From Clostridiaceae bacterium 14S0207 (GTDB lineage: Bacteria; Bacillota; Clostridia; Clostridiales; Clostridiaceae): a stretch of 64,000 bases of DNA. Made by a program: the position numbers and the translations under genes. This document shows positions 48,109 through 57,383 of this stretch, piece after piece. The stretch is taken from positions 2,542,001 to 2,606,000 of the forward strand of contig CP026600.1 of the NCBI GenBank assembly GCA_003288255.1. Reading direction: 5' to 3'. The notes under the pieces are model-generated. The model was not told where the DNA came from and made no database searches. It was given only the letters and a program-made list of their open reading frames with translations. Position 1 is the first letter of the stretch. The number at the start of each line of letters is the position of its first letter.

Positions 48109-51100
48109 TTATTTATTTCTACAACATGAAGTTATACTACATGTTTCTAAATTATTTACTAATACTGTTCCTTTAGTTGTAGATGAGGTAATTACTGATA
48201 TACAAACACAAAACTTAGTCTTATCCTCACTAATGACTATATTTTCAACCTTACTTTCAGTAATTATATTATATATATTATCTTTTATCATAGGCATATA
48301 CAAATCTACTTCTAAATCTTTTTGCACTAATGTACCCCTTACTTCTTTAATAGAACATGATGAACATGAGCCTAAATCTAAACATCCACATCCTTGATAA
48401 ATAATTGTATATGCTATTGTAAAAGTGTATCTAACTTTACTAAAATCATCCCCACAGATATTAGTAGTAATAATTAAACTATTATTAATTATCTTTGGGT
48501 TATCAAAAAGTATTGTACTAAACATATATGTGTCCAAAATTGGAATTTCTATATCTTTATAAGAATAATATTGAGCACACTTACCAAATATCTTATCAAC
48601 ATATACACACTCTAACTTTTCTTTGTCATCTTGGGCAAATATAATATTCTCTATCATATTTTTTTCTTGTTGAAGCTTAGAACTTCTAAAAAATAACTTT
48701 ACTATATTTTGATCTAAACCTAATATACTTACTGGAGTATTTTTATATTGTAAAAGTATATAACTATAATTAACTTGTATGGCTTCATTAGTAGCATCTA
48801 ATTCCTTAATAATAGGAAATTCAAGCTCTCCTTCTAATATTATTATGCTTTCCTTACCTTTTTCTGTGGTTTTATTATTCATTAATAACTTACTCATTAC
48901 TTGTGAATTTTGATCACTCGACTCTAACTCTATACCATCTTTATATGCCGAATAATAAATATAAGATGGCGGATAAATAGCTTTTAATTGTAAGTCATAT
49001 ACCTTAATTCCCTTACTAATGCATATATTTGCATTATATTTTATTAAAAACATATTTTTATTATTAATATCTTCTTTAACCTCATAAGATGTATCTAAAT
49101 TTATTTTTCCTAACTTTATAACACTATTTATAATAGTAAAATCATTATATTCTATTAAATCTATCATTATTTGAAAATTTACTTCTTTATAAATTAAGCT
49201 ATCCATGTTAGGTATTATATATTCTAATTTTATACTATTTAAACTATTCGCTTCTAAATTTTGTAATATTTCAGGTTGTTTATTATATTCAGTATTACTC
49301 TCAACTTCTTCAATAAAAATTTCATTTATATATAATTTATAGTTAAATGGTATCTTTCCTATTTCCAAATTATATGACATAGGTATGTTATAATTATTTA
49401 CTAATATATATCCTATAACTCCATTCTTACCTATAACATCATAACTTATAGCTTTATTTTGTGAAAAATAACTGTCATTATCTGGTGTAAACGAATATCT
49501 TACTCCTAATATCTCTATAAATACTTCATTAGATGGTAATCCTTCTAACTGTTTTCCTGTAGGTGTAAGTGCAAAATCTATTGATGCTTGATTTGATATA
49601 TTTTCTATATCACTTGAAATAACTTTAACTAGATATATTAACTCTTCAGTTTCATTAGGTATTAATTTATCAATCTCATTCCATACTAAAATTTCATCAT
49701 TATTTACTTGTTTTACTTCTGTAATTCCTTTACTTGCTAAAACAACTCCCATAAATTCTAATCTATCACTTATAATATCCTGTATATTTATTTTATAAGC
49801 AGTTATATTACCTGTATTAGTTATTTGTATTTTATATTCTATTTCTCCACCACTATTAATTTTTATATTGTTTGTACAAAATTGTCCTATTCCTTTTATT
49901 CTTTGAAATTTTTCTACTTTGATTAAATCCTCACCACTAAATAGTATATCTACAATAACTTCATTTGATGATAGAGCCTCTAAAGTAGCTCCTGTAGATG
50001 TTACAGCAAAATTTCCTTTAGCCTGGTTTCTTACGGTTCCACCTTCTATGGATATACCCTTTAATGTAAATATTAATTCTAATTTTTCACCTGAACCTAG
50101 TTTTTCAATTTTGTTCCATACCAATACATTTTTTCTATCAACTTGTTGTAAATTTATATCTCCAGATGTAATAAAAGTAACTTGTACAAATTGTAGCTTA
50201 GTATTTAAAATGTCTTCTATACTTATTTTATATAAATTAATATTACTTACATTGGTAATAATTAATTTATATTCTATTTCCTCCTCATTACTGATTTCTA
50301 AATTATCTGTTAGAAAATCCCCTATCCCTTTTATTCTTTGAAGCTTTTGTATATTAAGAAAACTACTATCACCAATTAATATATTTGCCCAAATCTCATT
50401 TGAAGGTAATCCAGCAATACTTGCCCCTGTAGGAGTTACTGCAAAACTTTGAGTCGCTCTATTAGGTATCATATCCTTAATTGTTGGAACTGCCTTAACT
50501 GTATATATAAGCTCACCAGTTTCTTTAGGAATTAACTGATCTATACTGCTCCATACAATAACATTATCGCCACTAATTTGTTGCAAATCAGCGACTCCTT
50601 TGCTAACAGAACTAATATCTATAAAACTTAGTTTATTGTTTAAAATATCTTGTATATTCAAATTATATACATTCATAGTTCCAACATTAGTAATAGTTAA
50701 TTTATATTCTATTTCTTCCTCTGAACTAACGTCTATATTATCTGCAGAAAAACTTCCTATGCCTTTAATTCTTTGAAACTTTTGTAACTTAACTAAAGTA
50801 CTATCACCAACCAGTATATTTACTAAAACTTGATTTGAAGGTTCCCCTGATAAAATATTCCCTGCTGGAGTCATAGAAAATTCAGAGGTTGCCTGATTAA
50901 AAATTGTTTCTGCAGTTGTTGAAACCCCTTTTACTGTAAATATTAATTCTGCTGCTTGTTTAGAATCTAATTTATTTATTCCTTCCCATACTACAATATT
51001 CTGTCCACTTATACTTTTTACTGTAGCTGATCCTACACTAACATTATCAATACTTATAAATTGTAACTTATCATTTAAAATATCTTCTACCTTTACTCTA

Positions 51101-54100
51101 TAAATTGAATAAGCGCTATTATTAATAATTATTAGCTTATATTGAATTTCTTCTTCACTGCTTATGTCTATATCACTTAAAGAAAAACTTCCTAATCCTT
51201 TAATTCTTTGAAGTTTGTTAATTGTAAGAAAATTAGGATCCCCTACTAATACATTCACAAATACTTCATTTGATATCATTCCATTTATACTATTTCCTGT
51301 AGGTGTCATAGCAAAACTTGATGTTGTTTGATTTGATAACCTCTCAATAGCTGTAGATGTAGTTTTTACTGTAAATATTAATTCTAATGTTTCATTAGGA
51401 CTTAATTGTGTAATTCCATCCCATATTAATACTTTATCACTCCCTACCATTTGTAGCATTGCTGTACCTTTAGATGGAGCCGTGTCAATTCCTATAAATT
51501 CAAAATTATTATTTAGCATATCTTGAATTTCTATTTTATAAGTCTGTACAGACCCATTAGTAACTATAAGTTTGTATTGGATTTGTTCCCCACTACTAAC
51601 TTCTATATCGCTATTAGAAAAATTTCCTGTATCTTTTATTCTCTGTAATTTCTGTACTTGTACTAAACCTTCACTACCAACTAGTATACTTACAAAAGTT
51701 TTATTTGATGGAGTACCTACTAAAGTGTTACCCGTAGGTGTTACAGCAAAGTTGGAAGTAACTTGATTAGATACTCTTTCAGTTGTAGAAGATGTTCCTT
51801 GTACTATAAATACTAACTCTAAAATTTCACTTGGATCTAATTCCGTAATATCACTCCATACCAAAACATTTTTTCCATCTATATTCTGTATTTGTGCCAT
51901 TCCTTTAGTTGGAGAAACCGATATTGATTCAAATTGAAAGTCATTATTTAATATATCTTGTACTTCAATCTTATAGGTCTTCATTGCTCCATTAGTAATA
52001 ACTAATTTATATTCTACTTGTTCTCCCGTACTAATTTCTATTTCATTTTTAGTAAAACTTCCTACGTCCTTTATTCTTTGTAATTTCTCAACTTGTACTA
52101 ATCCTGCATCTCCTACTAATATATTTGTAGAAACTTCATTTGATGGAGTTCCGATTAATTCATCTCCACCAGAAACAATGGCAAACTTTGAAGTAGCTTG
52201 ATTTAATACAGTAGTTGTAGTGGTTGACGTACCTCTAACTGTATATACTAATTCAACGCTTTGGCTTGGATTTAGCTCAGTAACTCCTTCCCATACCAAC
52301 ACATTTTGCCCACCTATATTTTGTAAACTTGCTGATCCTTGAGTGCTAGAATCAACTGATATATACTGTAATTTTGCATTTAATATATCTTCAATTTTAA
52401 CATTATAAGCTTTTATCTTTCCTGTATTGGTAATAATAACTTTATATTGAACTTCTTCTCCACTACTAATTTCTATGTTACTAGTAGTAAAGCTTCCTAA
52501 ACTTTTTACCTTTTGTAACTTCTCTACTGAAAGTAAATTAGTACTTGTAAATACATCAACTGTATCTGAAATTGGCCCTACTATTTGTGTATCGGAAGAA
52601 TCTAGACTCCAAGTAATATTTGCAGAATCTGTTTGTACATCAGCCATTCCTTTAGACATATCTACACTTTTTACTATGGCTTTTATTTCATAATTAAGGT
52701 TTCCTGACGTTCCCGTAGGTATGGTCGCAAAATTTATAACCTGATTATTCACAATAGGATTTATAGATACATTATTTAATTTACTACTAACAAAGCTCTG
52801 TCCCACTGGTAGTATATTTTGTACTTTTAAGTTATTAAAAATAGTTCCATTAGGAACACTTACTAATATATTATACGTAACTATATCATTTACAAGAAAA
52901 CTAGATTTATCTGATGTAACTTGAATATTTATAGGTGGATATTTTTGTTGAATTACTGAAGTTGAAAGCGATGGATTATTTTTTCCATGATATGTTACAT
53001 TAATGCTATTTTTTGAAATTGCAAAAGCTGAAATTCCTCCTATAACTTCAACCTCAAAAATTGCTATTGCAGTTGTATTCGCTGCAAGAATATTAATATT
53101 CCATCCTATTGTACGAGTACTAGAGTAATAATATACATTCCCTGCACTATTTGATATAGTGCTTAAATATCTAATAGAATCATTCAATACATCTGTACAT
53201 TGAATATTATAACCTACCCCAGGGCCTTCATTGGTAATAACCAACTTAAATTCTAATCTATTTCCTGTTTTTACATTAATTTGTTTTATATCAAATATTC
53301 CATTATCTGTTTTATTTCTTTGAAGTTTCTCTATACTAATATTAGGAGTTTTAACTAATACGTTAGCATTAGAAGTTAAAGTATATTTTGTACTTGATCC
53401 TATACTTTCTCCCCAATATAATGTTGTAATATTTTCTAGGCTTTTTTCAAAAGGTGGTAAATTTTCTTCTGTTGTAACCTCACAGTAATACGTATATTTT
53501 AATATCGTTTCTTTAGTAGCATCATTTTGATCAATTAAAGGAAAATATATTTTACCACCAGAAACAGTAACTGATATTTTTTGACCATTTAAATAAGTTG
53601 GACCTGTAAAATCTAACCCTTCAGAATATTGGTCTGAAACCTGTAAATCATAAACCTGTGCTCCTTTAGGAATCTTTACTGTTATATCATATGGCATTCT
53701 TTCTTCCCAATACACTTCTTTATTGGTTGTTGTTTTATTAAATTCAATAATATCTTGTGATATAGTAGCATTTAATTCGTTAGAACTAATAGGACCGTAT
53801 ACAAGTGGTCCGTATACTTCTGTAAAAGAGTTTAAAGATATACTATAAGTTGCAGTTGCTATACTACTTATTATTTTACCAGGTATGATAGGTCCCTTCA
53901 TTCTCGCAATATATGTTATTATTAGTATTTCACTTGGTGTCAAATTTTGTATAACTACTTCAAGTTTAGTCGAATTTGCAACATATTCATTTTTAATTAA
54001 AGTTTTTTCTGGTAAATTAATACTTTCTAAAGATTGAATAATAGCATTAGGGGGTAATTTGTCTACTATATTAACATTATATATTGGATAAGTAGATAAA

Positions 54101-57100
54101 TTTTGAATTTCTAATTTATAATATATTAAATCTTCTAACTCAATTTGTATATTAGAATCTACAAAATTGCTACTACTTAAACCATGACTTTTTGTTAATA
54201 TTGGTTTAACCGAAGTTTCATATTCATAATTAAACCCATATTCTTGAGATATAGATTCTGAAGGTCCCATCTTCCAATATAAGAATGTTTCTAATTCCTT
54301 TCTTTCTTGGGCAGAACTTGTTGCGCCACCAGCTATAGCTTTAAAACTGTAAGTTATGATTCTATCTTCAACTGCACTATATACATTTCCTTCATTTGGG
54401 AAAGCTAATATTGGTGTTGATGAAGCTATAGGTACTCCCCCAGTGCTAGTAAGAGAATTAGGTACATACTGTTCTCCTACTGGTAATGATACATTATTTA
54501 TATAAAGACTATAAGCAATAGTTCCTTTTTTCACCACCACTTTAATTTCATAATTAATAGTTTCTCCCTCTATAAAAGCTGGCAAAACTTCATTTCCTTC
54601 TCCATCTACTGGATAAATTGAAACTATTGGAGGAACATAATTGTACCCAACATAGTTAGAATACAAAGGTCTAAAATATATATTATCTTCTGTAACAGCA
54701 GTAAAATTACAATAAAATTGATTTGGACTTGGGTATTGAGGAAATGTATTATTAATTTTAACTCTTATTACAGCTGTAACACTGTCTCCTTCATTAATAA
54801 TTCCTATTTTCCATGAAATCCACTGTCCAGATAATTTTATTTCTGAATTTGTACTACTTATATAATCAAGCCAGCTTGGTAAATTATCTCCCATAGCTAC
54901 ATTATAAGCGTTTCCGGGGCCATTATTAGTTATATTAAATTTATACTCTAATTCTTCTCCTATACTTGCATTGATTAATAAATCTGTAGAAAAATTTGTT
55001 TGATTCTTAGTTACATTTCTTTGGCTTTTTGTAAGTAATAATATTGGTTTATTTATTTCTATATTAGCTATAGCTACCGCTGGCCCAACTGATCTACCAG
55101 CTGAGGAATTCTTCCAAGTAGCATTTACTGTACTAATTTGTTTCTCTGAAAAAGGTGAATTTCTTACATACACAGTAGATGTTTGAAATGAATAAATTAT
55201 AGTTAAATTTGATGAACTAGTTGCACTGATTTCAGTTTTAGATTCTATATATTCTATACTATTACTGTCGCTATTTATACTAATTATCCCCAAATTCCCC
55301 AAACTCGATGTCCAACTATCTGTTATATATATTTGACCTGGACTTAACTGAATACTTAATTTTAAGTTATAAATTGTTTTATCTTTAGGGATAGTAAGCT
55401 CTACTCTATATTCAACATTTTCACCAATTGCTATAGTATTGGGTGACTTAACATTAAGAATAATTCCTGTTGTGTTTATTTCTAGAGTATTACTAGTTAA
55501 ATCATATACTTTAGTACCTAAATTATTGGAAGAATATTGTCCTGTTATACTATTAATTAATATACTATCTAAAGAAGTTGTGTCATTTATTCTAACTGAA
55601 AATTCATATACGGCAGTTGTCCCTGCATCTAGGGCAGGAATATTCCATTGTAATGTGCCACCTGGTGTTCCTGTAGGTTTAACTACTGTTCCTATAGATG
55701 GTTCAGCTATAGTATCAACAAAATCCAGGTTATTGTTAAGAACATCTTGTAATTGTAAATTATATCCTCCCACTGCTCCATTAGATTCTACAGTAATTTT
55801 ATAATATATAGTATCACCTATAGTACCTGAGATAGCTCCAATTGTATAATCCCCACTAGTAGTAAAGTTTTTTTGTTCTTTACATACGTTAATACTAGAA
55901 CTTTGCAATATAATACCTACAATAGCGTTTATTTCTTCATTTGTACTACCTTCACTCCAATTAACACTAGCCTTTATAGTTTCATTCTGTGTATACGGAT
56001 AAACTTCCATTCCACTAATAACTTTTGCACTAAAAATATACTTTATAATTATATTTTCTCTTGATGCATCTATTCCATTCCCTGGTCCTATAATAGGTTT
56101 AGGAAATACTAATTTTTGGCCTTCAGGTATTGTACTTATAACAGGTACCACAACTTCTGGTGTATTAGAATTAATTTGTCTTGTAGCACTATTTGCAACA
56201 TATTCTTGTGAATTTGGTATGATACTCTTTAGTTGCACATCATCTAAAGTGGTACCTTTATACACACTAAATATAGCAATGTACTGAATAGTATCTCCTA
56301 CTAATGCATTATTTTTAGATGCTTCTATACTAAGATTTAAGTTATTGATATTCATTTTTATAGAATTACTTGATACTGGAGTTAAGTTTTTACCGAATCC
56401 ATTATCATTAGTACTATAAGTTGCATTTGCTATATTCAATATATCGCCTAAGGCTGGTACGTTATTTCCACCAGTTATATTAAATTGTATTATAGCAGAC
56501 TGACCTATTTCTAAAATAGGAATGTTCCATATAAAGTTGTTTCCTGTAAACTTACCTTCACCTTTTGTTGTACTTAGAGTACTGATATCTACACTTAAAT
56601 AGCTAGAAATAGTATCTTCTACTGAAATATCATATGCAGCATTTAATCCTGTATTTGTTACACTTATTTTATAGGTTACTGTATCTATAGAACAAAAACT
56701 AACCTCATCTGTTGTATCTGGTATATTCTTAGTTATATTATTTTGAAACTTTCTTACCTCTAAAAATGGCATTGTTATATCAATACTATTTTGTGCATTT
56801 ACAACTATATCTGTATTTCCACTTGTATTATTATTGCATGTTAATTGTGTGTTATTCACCTGTTTATCTATAAAATTTGAAGATTCTGTTGCATTTATTA
56901 TTCTTACATCAAAAGAATATATTTCAGTTATTTCTTCACTAGTAGCATCAATAGTATTTACTATGGGAAATGTTAAAACTCCTCCAGATGGTACTAGTTC
57001 AACATTTATGGGCTGTCCATTTAATAAAACACTTCCAGTAATAAATTCTTGATTTGTTTCTGGAAATGTATCCTGTAATTGAATATTTTCTGCTATGATT

Positions 57101-57210
57101 CCCATAGGTACTGTAACTTGTATTATATAAGTCACAATATCTCCAATCTTACATGATACTGGAGATGCGAAAGTATTTACTACTATATCATTACTTTTAA
57201 TAGTCCCCAT
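48109..57210 (-). CDS. Giant modular surface protein C with expanded tandem module array
   Basis: This 3033-residue protein follows the A/B plan for its first eleven modules (to about residue 1558), then carries seven consecutive B-type (DUF11) modules of exactly 145 residues (about 1558-2573), where A, B and D have one. A C-terminal region of about 460 residues follows, with KIFGKC, GCGCLDLGSCSSC, FCVC and a shortened CSITSCC ending. It shares with D an insertion of about 25 residues in the C-terminal region that is absent from A and B. There is no signal peptide, membrane anchor or LPXTG motif. The start ATG at 57210 has AGGAGTG upstream. It is monocistronic. Confidence 0.85.
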   Translation of the reverse strand: MGTIKSNDIVVNTFASPVSCKIGDIVTYIIQVTVPMGIIAENIQLQDTFPETNQEFITGSVLLNGQPINVELVPSGGVLTFPIVNTIDATSEEITEIYSFDVRIINATESSNFIDKQVNNTQLTCNNNTSGNTDIVVNAQNSIDITMPFLEVRKFQNNITKNIPDTTDEVSFCSIDTVTYKISVTNTGLNAAYDISVEDTISSYLSVDISTLSTTKGEGKFTGNNFIWNIPILEIGQSAIIQFNITGGNNVPALGDILNIANATYSTNDNGFGKNLTPVSSNSIKMNINNLNLSIEASKNNALVGDTIQYIAIFSVYKGTTLDDVQLKSIIPNSQEYVANSATRQINSNTPEVVVPVISTIPEGQKLVFPKPIIGPGNGIDASRENIIIKYIFSAKVISGMEVYPYTQNETIKASVNWSEGSTNEEINAIVGIILQSSSINVCKEQKNFTTSGDYTIGAISGTIGDTIYYKITVESNGAVGGYNLQLQDVLNNNLDFVDTIAEPSIGTVVKPTGTPGGTLQWNIPALDAGTTAVYEFSVRINDTTSLDSILINSITGQYSSNNLGTKVYDLTSNTLEINTTGIILNVKSPNTIAIGENVEYRVELTIPKDKTIYNLKLSIQLSPGQIYITDSWTSSLGNLGIISINSDSNSIEYIESKTEISATSSSNLTIIYSFQTSTVYVRNSPFSEKQISTVNATWKNSSAGRSVGPAVAIANIEINKPILLLTKSQRNVTKNQTNFSTDLLINASIGEELEYKFNITNNGPGNAYNVAMGDNLPSWLDYISSTNSEIKLSGQWISWKIGIINEGDSVTAVIRVKINNTFPQYPSPNQFYCNFTAVTEDNIYFRPLYSNYVGYNYVPPIVSIYPVDGEGNEVLPAFIEGETINYEIKVVVKKGTIAYSLYINNVSLPVGEQYVPNSLTSTGGVPIASSTPILAFPNEGNVYSAVEDRIITYSFKAIAGGATSSAQERKELETFLYWKMGPSESISQEYGFNYEYETSVKPILTKSHGLSSSNFVDSNIQIELEDLIYYKLEIQNLSTYPIYNVNIVDKLPPNAIIQSLESINLPEKTLIKNEYVANSTKLEVVIQNLTPSEILIITYIARMKGPIIPGKIISSIATATYSISLNSFTEVYGPLVYGPISSNELNATISQDIIEFNKTTTNKEVYWEERMPYDITVKIPKGAQVYDLQVSDQYSEGLDFTGPTYLNGQKISVTVSGGKIYFPLIDQNDATKETILKYTYYCEVTTEENLPPFEKSLENITTLYWGESIGSSTKYTLTSNANVLVKTPNISIEKLQRNKTDNGIFDIKQINVKTGNRLEFKLVITNEGPGVGYNIQCTDVLNDSIRYLSTISNSAGNVYYYSSTRTIGWNINILAANTTAIAIFEVEVIGGISAFAISKNSINVTYHGKNNPSLSTSVIQQKYPPINIQVTSDKSSFLVNDIVTYNILVSVPNGTIFNNLKVQNILPVGQSFVSSKLNNVSINPIVNNQVINFATIPTGTSGNLNYEIKAIVKSVDMSKGMADVQTDSANITWSLDSSDTQIVGPISDTVDVFTSTNLLSVEKLQKVKSLGSFTTSNIEISSGEEVQYKVIITNTGKIKAYNVKIEDILNAKLQYISVDSSTQGSASLQNIGGQNVLVWEGVTELNPSQSVELVYTVRGTSTTTTTVLNQATSKFAIVSGGDELIGTPSNEVSTNILVGDAGLVQVEKLQRIKDVGSFTKNEIEISTGEQVEYKLVITNGAMKTYKIEVQDILNNDFQFESISVSPTKGMAQIQNIDGKNVLVWSDITELDPSEILELVFIVQGTSSTTERVSNQVTSNFAVTPTGNTLVGTPSNKTFVSILVGSEGLVQVQKLQRIKDTGNFSNSDIEVSSGEQIQYKLIVTNGSVQTYKIEIQDMLNNNFEFIGIDTAPSKGTAMLQMVGSDKVLIWDGITQLSPNETLELIFTVKTTSTAIERLSNQTTSSFAMTPTGNSINGMISNEVFVNVLVGDPNFLTINKLQRIKGLGSFSLSDIDISSEEEIQYKLIIINNSAYSIYRVKVEDILNDKLQFISIDNVSVGSATVKSISGQNIVVWEGINKLDSKQAAELIFTVKGVSTTAETIFNQATSEFSMTPAGNILSGEPSNQVLVNILVGDSTLVKLQKFQRIKGIGSFSADNIDVSSEEEIEYKLTITNVGTMNVYNLNIQDILNNKLSFIDISSVSKGVADLQQISGDNVIVWSSIDQLIPKETGELIYTVKAVPTIKDMIPNRATQSFAVTPTGASIAGLPSNEIWANILIGDSSFLNIQKLQRIKGIGDFLTDNLEISNEEEIEYKLIITNVSNINLYKISIEDILNTKLQFVQVTFITSGDINLQQVDRKNVLVWNKIEKLGSGEKLELIFTLKGISIEGGTVRNQAKGNFAVTSTGATLEALSSNEVIVDILFSGEDLIKVEKFQRIKGIGQFCTNNIKINSGGEIEYKIQITNTGNITAYKINIQDIISDRLEFMGVVLASKGITEVKQVNNDEILVWNEIDKLIPNETEELIYLVKVISSDIENISNQASIDFALTPTGKQLEGLPSNEVFIEILGVRYSFTPDNDSYFSQNKAISYDVIGKNGVIGYILVNNYNIPMSYNLEIGKIPFNYKLYINEIFIEEVESNTEYNKQPEILQNLEANSLNSIKLEYIIPNMDSLIYKEVNFQIMIDLIEYNDFTIINSVIKLGKINLDTSYEVKEDINNKNMFLIKYNANICISKGIKVYDLQLKAIYPPSYIYYSAYKDGIELESSDQNSQVMSKLLMNNKTTEKGKESIIILEGELEFPIIKELDATNEAIQVNYSYILLQYKNTPVSILGLDQNIVKLFFRSSKLQQEKNMIENIIFAQDDKEKLECVYVDKIFGKCAQYYSYKDIEIPILDTYMFSTILFDNPKIINNSLIITTNICGDDFSKVRYTFTIAYTIIYQGCGCLDLGSCSSCSIKEVRGTLVQKDLEVDLYMPMIKDNIYNIITESKVENIVISEDKTKFCVCISVITSSTTKGTVLVNNLETCSITSCCRNK
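49490..52535 (-). repeat. Seven-copy 435-bp tandem repeat inside giant gene C
   Basis: Each copy encodes one 145-residue DUF11-like module starting with a '[VI].K.Q[RK].K..G.F' line. The same codon (in the K-[LF]-Q-[RK] motif) falls at 52516, 52081, 51646, 51211, 50776, 50341 and 49906, so every interval is exactly 435 bp. Copies have diverged in sequence but contain no length changes. The array borders are approximate. Confidence 0.9.
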
Positions 57211-57239
57211 GTATTTATTTCACTCCTAAAATTTATCTT

Positions 57240-57273
57240 TATATTATTAATATTATCTATACTTTGCTAAGTT
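57240..57273 (-). promoter_or_regulatory. Upstream block shared by giant genes A, B and C (copy at C)
   Basis: AACTTA (57273-57268) is followed after 19 bases by AATAATATA (57248-57240). It includes the same 16-base ATAATATTAATAATAT stretch as gene B. Confidence 0.4.
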
Positions 57274-57328
57274 ACCTAAAATGAGAAATAAATATATTTA
57301 TTTCTTGTTTTCGGTTTAACTTATAATA

Positions 57329-57364
57329 AAAATACCAAAATATAGAATCATATTTTGGTATTTT
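57329..57364 (-). terminator. Terminator of giant surface protein D
   Basis: A perfect 15-bp stem (AAAATACCAAAATAT and its complement) with a 6-base loop begins 20 bases after the stop at 57384 and is followed by TTATTATAAG on the minus strand. Confidence 0.8.
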
Positions 57365-57383
57365 GCTATTATCTTAATAATAA

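Noticed and set aside
49490-52535. Regular repeats considered as CRISPR or a mobile-element array
   Set aside because: The period is 435 bp, the copies are coding, and they run in frame with a protein module; there are no short identical repeats with spacers and no transposase.
41231-57273. Calling the shared upstream block a sigma-K or sigma-E promoter
   Set aside because: The match to those consensus sequences is partial (the leading C of the CATA-type -10 is missing in all copies), so only a shared block is claimed.
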